Below, in pieces: positions 6,426 through 11,461 of a DNA stretch of 11,461 nt. Positions within the stretch are counted from its first letter, which is position 1. Each line of letters opens with the position of its first letter. The translations under genes were made by a program, and so were the position numbers. The DNA is from JABEVB01 sp049965775 (GTDB lineage: Bacteria > Planctomycetota > Phycisphaerae > WQYP01), in the NCBI GenBank assembly GCA_049965775.1, contig JBMFVX010000100.1, forward strand, positions 1-11,461. Reading direction: 5' to 3'. The notes under the pieces are model-generated. The model searched no databases. It saw only the letters and a program-made list of their open reading frames with translations, and was not told where the DNA came from.

Positions 6426-7523
6426 TTATGTTGCAAGCGGCTCAAGCTTGGTCACGCGACCATAGGGCAACCATTCCACAACATAGGCGTTGCCGTGACG
6501 ATCCCACCATGAGCCGTGTGGACAGCAGAACCGCCCCGGCACCAGTTGGTTCTGCGGCACATGTGGATTGGCCCGCTGCTGCACGTTGGGATTATCGCCC
6601 AATTGAGCCAAGACATTGTTGGCTCCATCGAGCAGAGTTGTGCGGCCCGCAAGGTCTGGAATAAGCATCCATTGACCGCGCTGACTGAACTGGCATGGCA
6701 GCCGCAGTTTTCCTGTGCCATCCTGATTTTGTTGGGGCGTGGCGTTGGTTACCAGATGATCGAGTTTGCCGTCAAACGTAAAGTACTGCAAACGATGATG
6801 AGCGCGATCAGCTACAACCAGCATGGGCTTGTGCGGATTACGCGTATCGCAAAAAATGCCATGAGGGCAGTTTTCCTGGTCGGGCGCATTGCCGGCGCCG
6901 CCAAAGCTTTGCAGATATTTCCCGTGAATGTCGTAATGATGTATCCAGCCAAGCCCATAGCCGTCGGTAATGTAAAAGTCGCCATTGGGAGCAAAGGCGG
7001 TAAACGTAGGATTATAGCGTTTGGAATTGGCGTAGACCCTCTGGCCGCGGCGGTTGCGGCACAGCTTGGGATAGTTTAACTCCATCAGCACATTGCCTTT
7101 AAGGTCGGTCTTAAAGAACTTATGCATAAAGGTGGGGGCCAGATAGAGCACTTCCTGCGAGTGCTCGACACGTAAGTCCATCCCGTGCGCGTTGCCTGCA
7201 TATTTGCCGCCGCCCCAAGCTTCGATAAATTGTCCCGTCGGATCGAAGATGGCTGTAGAGTCGTACCCTGTGTGATGCACAAAAAATCGTCCATCGGCCA
7301 CTTGGACAATCGAATGTGTATAGCCGAACTTGCGCTGCGCCGGCAATTGAGCCCAGTTGTCTACCCACCGATAACGGTGCTCGCCTTCGCCGACGATAAC
7401 GGGCTTGTCGGTCGCCTTGCCCGCGATCAGAACTTGCGGCGCCTTGGCCAGAGCAAGCATGCCGGCCAATGCGCCGCCGGCTTTGAGAAAACGCCGTCGC
7501 GAAACCTGCTGTCCGTTTGTCAT
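6426..7523 (-). CDS. Tat-exported NHL/six-bladed beta-propeller-type protein
   Basis: The 365-residue product opens with a twin-arginine signal: SRRRFLK at residues 8-14, then a hydrophobic stretch to about residue 34. Export is therefore by the Tat system, often used for folded or cofactor-bearing proteins. The mature part has propeller-like strands resembling NHL repeats: FAPNGDFYITDGYG (177-190) then a YDIHGKYLQSFG strand (197-208), ADRAHHRLQYFTFDGK (238-253), and a closing CPHGSWWDRHGNAYVVE (334-350). Catalytic residues are not identifiable; propellers of this kind can be lyases, hydrolases or binding proteins. The ATG at 7521-7523 places the RR motif at the expected distance and has GGAG eight bases upstream, so it is preferred to the ATG at 7556. 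It follows the rhamnosidase by 82 nt on the same strand and is probably co-transcribed, suggesting a role in handling rhamnose-containing glycans, which is inference. Confidence 0.8.
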   Translation of the reverse strand: MTNGQQVSRRRFLKAGGALAGMLALAKAPQVLIAGKATDKPVIVGEGEHRYRWVDNWAQLPAQRKFGYTHSIVQVADGRFFVHHTGYDSTAIFDPTGQFIEAWGGGKYAGNAHGMDLRVEHSQEVLYLAPTFMHKFFKTDLKGNVLMELNYPKLCRNRRGQRVYANSKRYNPTFTAFAPNGDFYITDGYGLGWIHHYDIHGKYLQSFGGAGNAPDQENCPHGIFCDTRNPHKPMLVVADRAHHRLQYFTFDGKLDHLVTNATPQQNQDGTGKLRLPCQFSQRGQWMLIPDLAGRTTLLDGANNVLAQLGDNPNVQQRANPHVPQNQLVPGRFCCPHGSWWDRHGNAYVVEWLPYGRVTKLEPLAT

Positions 7524-7605
7524 AGCCGCAACTCCACATACATGCAGACGGCCCATCAGGCGCCCCTGAAAAGCCTGTCCGCGAATAACACCGCCATCAA
7601 GGTCC

Positions 7606-10533
7606 TCATTGTAGCAGGCCCTGCGGAGTATACACCAGCCGGTAGCGTCCCGGGCCGGTATGAATAACTATCGCGGCGCCAGCGCCCGCCTGGCTCTTGA
7701 TGCTCAGGACGCCGCTTGTGCCTGCCGCAAGCGGCTTGCCGTTGCATTGCACCGCAGCATGGCCCGCTCCTGCCAACGTGATGAACGCTGAAGTTGCCGC
7801 CGGAATTGCAATATTCAAATCCAATTGTTTACCGCGCCAGCGCCACGCACTTTTAATAAGTCCAAATGGACTCTCATGCTCTGCCCCGGCCCAGGGCAAA
7901 GCCCTTACGGGCCGCGGCTTAATTAGAATGGTGCGGAAACCCGGAGATTGCCAATCAGGGTTGATTCCCGCCAGATCACTATACATCCAACCCAGAATAT
8001 CGCCGAACATAATGTGATTCAGGGAATAAGGGCACAATCCCCATTCTTCCCACAACGTCGTCGCCCCAAGCAATATCCATTGACCATAGCTCGGACGAGT
8101 TGTCTGCGTGGCGATACGATAGGCCAACGCGGTATAGCCGTAGCGGCTTAAAACGCGAAACAGGCACTTGTCGCCCAGGAGGCCTACGTCCAGATGATCG
8201 TGATGGGTGTGAACTTCCTGTACCAGTTGGCGCAGCACCAATGGTCGCATGGCGGCCGTTGCAATTCTGTAGTACAACGGCATGGCCTCGGCGGTTTGTC
8301 CGCCATTATCGTATACGCCATCGCCTTTATAAAACTTCTGGTTAAACGCCTTGCGGATAGCCGCAGCGTTTGCCTCAAAAATTGCGGCATCCCCCGGATG
8401 ATGCAGAATGGTCGCAATGCGCGACAACAGCACCGCATTATGGTACAAAAGACAGGTGGAGGTAAAGTCAACCGGCGGAACATGCCGCGACGCTGAGGAC
8501 CAGTCTCCGATCCCCGCATTTCCGGGCAGGATGTAATCTGATGTGTAACTGAGCACAAATTGAAAATAGCGTTTCAGGCCGTCGTAATGCTTGCGCAGCA
8601 CTCGGCCGTCACCATAGTATAAAAACTGATTCCAGCAGATGAACTCATAACAGCTTTCCCAATCGGGATCAGGGTACCGGCCATGCTCCCAATCCCAGCC
8701 CGACGGATTGGGCATCACCACCATCAAGGCTCCGTTGGCGTACTGTGTGTCCTGAATATCATCAAGCCATTTAGCGTAGCCTGCCTGATTATTGTAAGTC
8801 ATCATGCCTTGTGCCGAGGCTACCCAGGCATCGGCGCCATAGCCGTTTTTTTCGCGGGTGGGGCAATCCGTCGGGTACCCCATGAAGTTGGAGCAATAAG
8901 AGTGGTTGGTAGCGTCAGCAATCGCATTTACGAGTGGATTAGCGCACCAAAACGTGCTGGCGCGATGAAATGCGGTGTGAATGTAATCTGCCTCAATTTT
9001 CAGAATATCTTTTTTGGATGATAGTCCATTGATCTGTACATACCGGAATCCGCTGTACGAAAAGTTGGGATGGTATGTGAATGGTTTGCTGTCAGCGGGG
9101 ATAATCGTGTCGGTCTGGAATGGGCCGGTGAATGCAAAATACGAGATTGATTTGCGGCTTACCAGGCCATTAGCGTCTAACTGCTCACCGTAACGCAGCA
9201 CGACAGGTACGCCCGGGCGGCCAGCGGCCGTCAAGGTGACCCAACCCGACATGTTCTGCGGAAACGTTATGACAAATACGTGTGGTTTTGGTTCGGTAAT
9301 GGAAGTTGGGGCGAAGCGATGCATCACCTCACATGGCGGCATTAATTGTGACGTAAGACGCCCGGCGGGCGGCCTTACGCGCTGTGCATGCGGCATGGAC
9401 GCCAAGGCTCGCTTGGGGTTGTTCCATCCATGAATTTTCAGGGACGCATCATAAACTTCGCCGTTAAAAACCGCGTCTGCCAGACGCGGTCCGGGCGCGG
9501 CCTGCCAAGAGGTATCGGTGCCGAGCCAACGGGCTTTGCCATCGGATGATCGCATCAGCAAAGCCATACGGGTGCGAGGCCAAGCCTTCCATACGGCGTT
9601 TTGCCATTTAAACACCGTCGCTTCCATGATGTTGTACCAACCATTGCCCAGGGAGATAGTCACGACATTGCGATGACCCTTGCGCAGCAAGTGGGTTACA
9701 TCAAAGCTCTGAAATGGAACGGTCTTGGAATAATCGTACAAAGTGGAGCACAGAACCCCAGGCCCTGCTTTCCGACCGTTAACCAACACCTTCCAATAAC
9801 CTAATCCGGCAATGTACATGTACGCATGCGACAAATGCTTTGGCGCCCGAAACACTTTGCGAAAAATGGGGCAGGGCTGTTTTTGTACCCAGCTTTTATG
9901 GGTGATGCGCTTAGGCTGCGCCAGCCCATAATAGGCATTATGCGGCATTTTATAGAATGGATTGATGATGTGGGGGTAATAACTGATCCAGTCCCCTCGC
10001 CAATCCTCAGCATTCAGCGGGCCGGTCATCCAACTGGCAACAGGACTCCACCGCGACTGCCAACCTGAGCGACTCCAAATGCGGACGCGCCAGTAATAAT
10101 GCATAAATGGCTTAAGCGCAGGGCCTTGATACTGGGGAAGAAAGTCGGCGCTGGTGGGCACTTTGCCGGAATCCCACACCAGAGTGTTTCCCTGAAGAAT
10201 AGCCTGCCGGGATTGTGCCACCTGTATCTGATAGCTGGCCTGATCGCGGAGTTTATCCTGTTGCGGAGGCATCCAAGTTAAACGTGGATGACGCTGCTGC
10301 ACGCCCAGAGGGCTTCGCGCCCAATTGCAACGAAGCCTGAAAGGTGCATCGGCAGAGGCGTGTGCGAAGTGGCTGGGTAATGCTGGCTGAACTTGGTCGG
10401 CAGCAGGGATCTCACGGGTTGCACGGGGAAAGCCAGTTGAGGCTGCGCCCGCCGCATGCGATGCGAGTAGGGTGATACAACCGCCCGCCAAGGCGATCCA
10501 TGCAAGTCGGGTGCCAAGGTTAAGCTTCATCAT
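7606..10533 (-). CDS. Secreted alpha-L-rhamnosidase, GH78
   Basis: An inverting glycosidase that removes terminal alpha-L-rhamnose from plant or microbial polysaccharides and glycosides; 975 residues, full length for the family. Residues 1 to about 31 are a Sec signal peptide (hydrophobic core 10-24, AAGA near cleavage). Domains in order: Fn3-like N-terminal domain (about 62-172), the substrate-binding beta domain with an ADDED-free YIAGLGYWKVLVNG strand (240-253), the central beta domain (about 405-505, SGFRYVQINGL at 494-504), the (alpha/alpha)6 catalytic barrel (about 515-845) and a C-terminal beta domain (to 975). The barrel carries DCPTREK (556-562), with E561 the expected general acid, and GATTLWEEW (823-831), with E829 the expected general base. 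GAGGA lies four bases before the first ATG and seven before the second (10528-10530), so the true start may be one codon later. The gene is first in a unit with the NHL protein. It sits 11 nt after a truncated gene. GC content is lower than in the left-hand genes. Confidence 0.93.
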   Translation of the reverse strand: MMKLNLGTRLAWIALAGGCITLLASHAAGAASTGFPRATREIPAADQVQPALPSHFAHASADAPFRLRCNWARSPLGVQQRHPRLTWMPPQQDKLRDQASYQIQVAQSRQAILQGNTLVWDSGKVPTSADFLPQYQGPALKPFMHYYWRVRIWSRSGWQSRWSPVASWMTGPLNAEDWRGDWISYYPHIINPFYKMPHNAYYGLAQPKRITHKSWVQKQPCPIFRKVFRAPKHLSHAYMYIAGLGYWKVLVNGRKAGPGVLCSTLYDYSKTVPFQSFDVTHLLRKGHRNVVTISLGNGWYNIMEATVFKWQNAVWKAWPRTRMALLMRSSDGKARWLGTDTSWQAAPGPRLADAVFNGEVYDASLKIHGWNNPKRALASMPHAQRVRPPAGRLTSQLMPPCEVMHRFAPTSITEPKPHVFVITFPQNMSGWVTLTAAGRPGVPVVLRYGEQLDANGLVSRKSISYFAFTGPFQTDTIIPADSKPFTYHPNFSYSGFRYVQINGLSSKKDILKIEADYIHTAFHRASTFWCANPLVNAIADATNHSYCSNFMGYPTDCPTREKNGYGADAWVASAQGMMTYNNQAGYAKWLDDIQDTQYANGALMVVMPNPSGWDWEHGRYPDPDWESCYEFICWNQFLYYGDGRVLRKHYDGLKRYFQFVLSYTSDYILPGNAGIGDWSSASRHVPPVDFTSTCLLYHNAVLLSRIATILHHPGDAAIFEANAAAIRKAFNQKFYKGDGVYDNGGQTAEAMPLYYRIATAAMRPLVLRQLVQEVHTHHDHLDVGLLGDKCLFRVLSRYGYTALAYRIATQTTRPSYGQWILLGATTLWEEWGLCPYSLNHIMFGDILGWMYSDLAGINPDWQSPGFRTILIKPRPVRALPWAGAEHESPFGLIKSAWRWRGKQLDLNIAIPAATSAFITLAGAGHAAVQCNGKPLAAGTSGVLSIKSQAGAGAAIVIHTGPGRYRLVYTPQGLLQ

Positions 10534-10544
10534 GAGTTCCTCAT

Positions 10545-10799
10545 TTATTTTCCGATGACATTAATGCGATAATAGCCTTCGTCAAAAGATGGTGCAATCC
10601 TTGGCGATGGGCCGAACTCGAATCGAGCCGTCAATGTCTTTTGTGCCGTGTTCCGAAGAAGCCATGATTCATAGGTGGGTGTCCGTCGGCACCAGATCGT
10701 CTTGAAGCTATACTGCCGCTGATAAACAACTGAATTGTCTGCGGCATAATTTCTGAAAAGTACGACAATAAATATAAGTCTGGGTGATGGATCGCTCGG
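10545..10799 (-). pseudogene. 3' stump of an unidentified gene truncated by an IS remnant
   Basis: About 80 codons remain on the minus strand, ending with TAA at 10545-10547. The readable part contains YQRQYSFKTIW, RRTPTYESWLL and a C-terminus of the type SFDEGYYRINVIGK. It looks like real, beta-rich protein sequence, but I do not recognise the family. Upstream of about 10800 the frame continues only as the antisense of an IS630 transposase, so the N-terminal part has been lost. It sits 11 nt before the rhamnosidase ATG on the same strand, so it was probably the preceding gene in the same operon and may have had a related carbohydrate role; that last step is inference. The exact breakpoint between 10770 and 10800 is uncertain. 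Confidence 0.6.
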
Positions 10800-11068
10800 A
10801 TGACCCTCGTGCTCGACAACGCCCGCTACCAGCATTGCAAGAAAGTGGTGGCCCATGCCGCCCAACGCGGGATTTCCCTGATGTTTCTCCCGCCCTAAAA
10901 AGGACTGCCTCAATGGCCGCTATTAAGCTACCCACCAGGAATTCTAAGCGGCGATACTCGATAGCCTTAACGCGATCAACACACGGCATCAGGCGGCACT
11001 ATCTCGCACACTCACCCTCAACTTCCAGATATTCGACAAGGTGCAGATATTAGCCGCGTAACTTATAT
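10772..11068. repeat. 8-bp inverted repeat flanking the IS630 remnant
   Basis: ATATAAGT at 10772-10779 is matched by its reverse complement ACTTATAT at 11061-11068, the latter beginning at the last base of the transposase stop codon. The positions fit the ends of a deletion derivative of an IS630-type element, which inserts at TA. The match is short and AT-rich, so coincidence is possible. Confidence 0.3.
10800..11061 (+). pseudogene. Decayed IS630-family transposase, C-terminal part
   Basis: From 10800 the plus strand reads MTLVLDNARYQHCKK and ends in MFLPP with a stop at 10896-10898. This is the typical IS630 block around the second catalytic aspartate (D6 of this fragment) up to the LPPYSP motif. 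The stretch that should follow, with the NLxxIE motif holding the catalytic glutamate, is missing. Similarity resumes in another frame at about 10900 with a DCLNGRY segment, runs through in-frame stops at 10924-10926 and 10945-10947, then continues as AAILDSLNAI and LNFQIFDKVQILAA to a stop at 11059-11061, a typical IS630 C-terminus. Internal deletion, frameshift and two stops make it inactive. The N-terminal helix-turn-helix part is absent. Confidence 0.8.
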
Positions 11069-11398
11069 CTCCAGCACCACCTGCGAAACGCCTGGGCTGA
11101 ACTGCTGTATGCCGATGAGGAACTACCCCAGCTTCGCCAAACCCGCGACCCGGTGGCTAAAGCAGAGGCCTCACCATCGGCCAAGCTCAAAAAGCTTACA
11201 CATAAGAATACCGCAGGCTTTGGGGTACAGGGTTTTCAGACTCTGCTCAAAGCCATGGCTACGCTTACGCACAACCATTGTGAGTTGCGCAACGAGAAAG
11301 GCGCTGTGGTCGCCAAGTTCATCAAGTATGCGGAGCCAACCGCATTGCAGCGGCGAGCGTTGGACCTTGTGGAGGCGTGCCCAGTACGGGGAAGCTGA
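11063..11398 (+). pseudogene. IS1634-like transposase, C-terminal fragment in open frame
   Basis: An uninterrupted frame of 111 codons from the junction at 11063 to TGA at 11396-11398 reads LYLQHHLRNAWAELLYADEE, then a Lys/Pro/Ser-rich spacer, then GFQTLLKAMATLTHNHCELR and EPTALQRRALDLVE. This order (HLRxAWxxLLxxDEE, QTLLxxxATLT, PTxLQRRAxxL) is the C-terminal tail of IS1634-family DDE transposases, which are normally around 500-600 residues. The DDE core is missing, and the fragment begins immediately after the IS630 remnant, so the latter probably inserted into it. The lack of stops suggests this truncation is younger or less decayed than the IS630 piece. Confidence 0.72.
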
Positions 11399-11461
11399 TT
11401 TTTGAACAATTCGCAATGCCTACGCGGGTGAAATGCGTTTTCTATATAAGGAACTTTGGTT
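11399..11461. other. Flank after the IS1634-like fragment
   Basis: These last 63 bases should contain the right terminal inverted repeat of the IS1634-like element, but the left end is not in the window for comparison. A TATATAAGG run (11443-11451) is AT-rich. Nothing else can be assigned. Confidence 0.3.

Noticed and set aside
10800..10913. First 38 codons of the minus-strand frame that ends at 10545
   Set aside because: They are the antisense of the IS630 remnant, so they were excluded from the truncated gene.
1..11461. CRISPR array, tRNA, rRNA, phage or toxin-antitoxin genes
   Set aside because: No regularly spaced identical repeats, cloverleaf-like segments or recognisable protein families of these kinds were seen on either strand.

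Overview
The window looks like a piece of a GC-rich, Gram-negative-type bacterial chromosome, probably an environmental Planctomycetota (Phycisphaerae-like) or a related Verrucomicrobiota/Acidobacteriota lineage. That assignment is an inference from gene content: a lipobox protein, a Tat-exported beta-propeller protein beside a secreted GH78 rhamnosidase, a DUF3417-type alpha-glucan phosphorylase, and a paired zinc-ribbon protein with an RGG linker. No rRNA, tRNA or other phylogenetic marker is present to settle it.

Layout from left to right. Positions 1-561 hold no convincing gene but carry a dense series of hairpins, two tandem imperfect repeats of about 72-92 bp, and a good minus-strand intrinsic terminator (315-351). 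A small zinc-ribbon protein (562-930, minus) is divergent from an alpha-glucan phosphorylase (1377-3923, plus) across a 446-nt regulatory gap. The phosphorylase converges, with a 22-nt gap, on proA (3946-5226, minus). proA is divergent from an unrecognised lipoprotein with a LolA/LolB-like look (5365-6411, plus). The lipoprotein converges, with a 14-nt gap, on a two-gene minus-strand unit read from right to left: a secreted GH78 alpha-L-rhamnosidase (7606-10533) and then a Tat-signal NHL/six-bladed-propeller-type protein (6426-7523).

Right edge. Eleven bases upstream of the rhamnosidase lies the 3' stump of another minus-strand gene (10545 to about 10799). It is cut off by a decayed IS630-family transposase remnant (about 10800-11061), which abuts the in-frame C-terminus of an IS1634-like transposase (11063-11398). 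The rhamnosidase unit therefore appears to have lost its upstream part, and possibly its native promoter, to IS-mediated rearrangement.

Functionally the genes fall into unrelated neighbourhoods: storage-glucan phosphorolysis, proline synthesis, cell-envelope lipoprotein, and extracytoplasmic deglycosylation of rhamnose-containing polymers. By eye and in a few counted 60-nt lines, the rhamnosidase is lower in GC (24/60 at 9001-9060, 27/60 at 8881-8940) than the phosphorylase (40/60 at 2761-2820). I see no clear evidence of a new defence, CRISPR or phage system. The most unusual material is the hairpin-repeat tract at the left end, the nested IS scar at the right end, and an interleaved stem pair in the lipoprotein leader.
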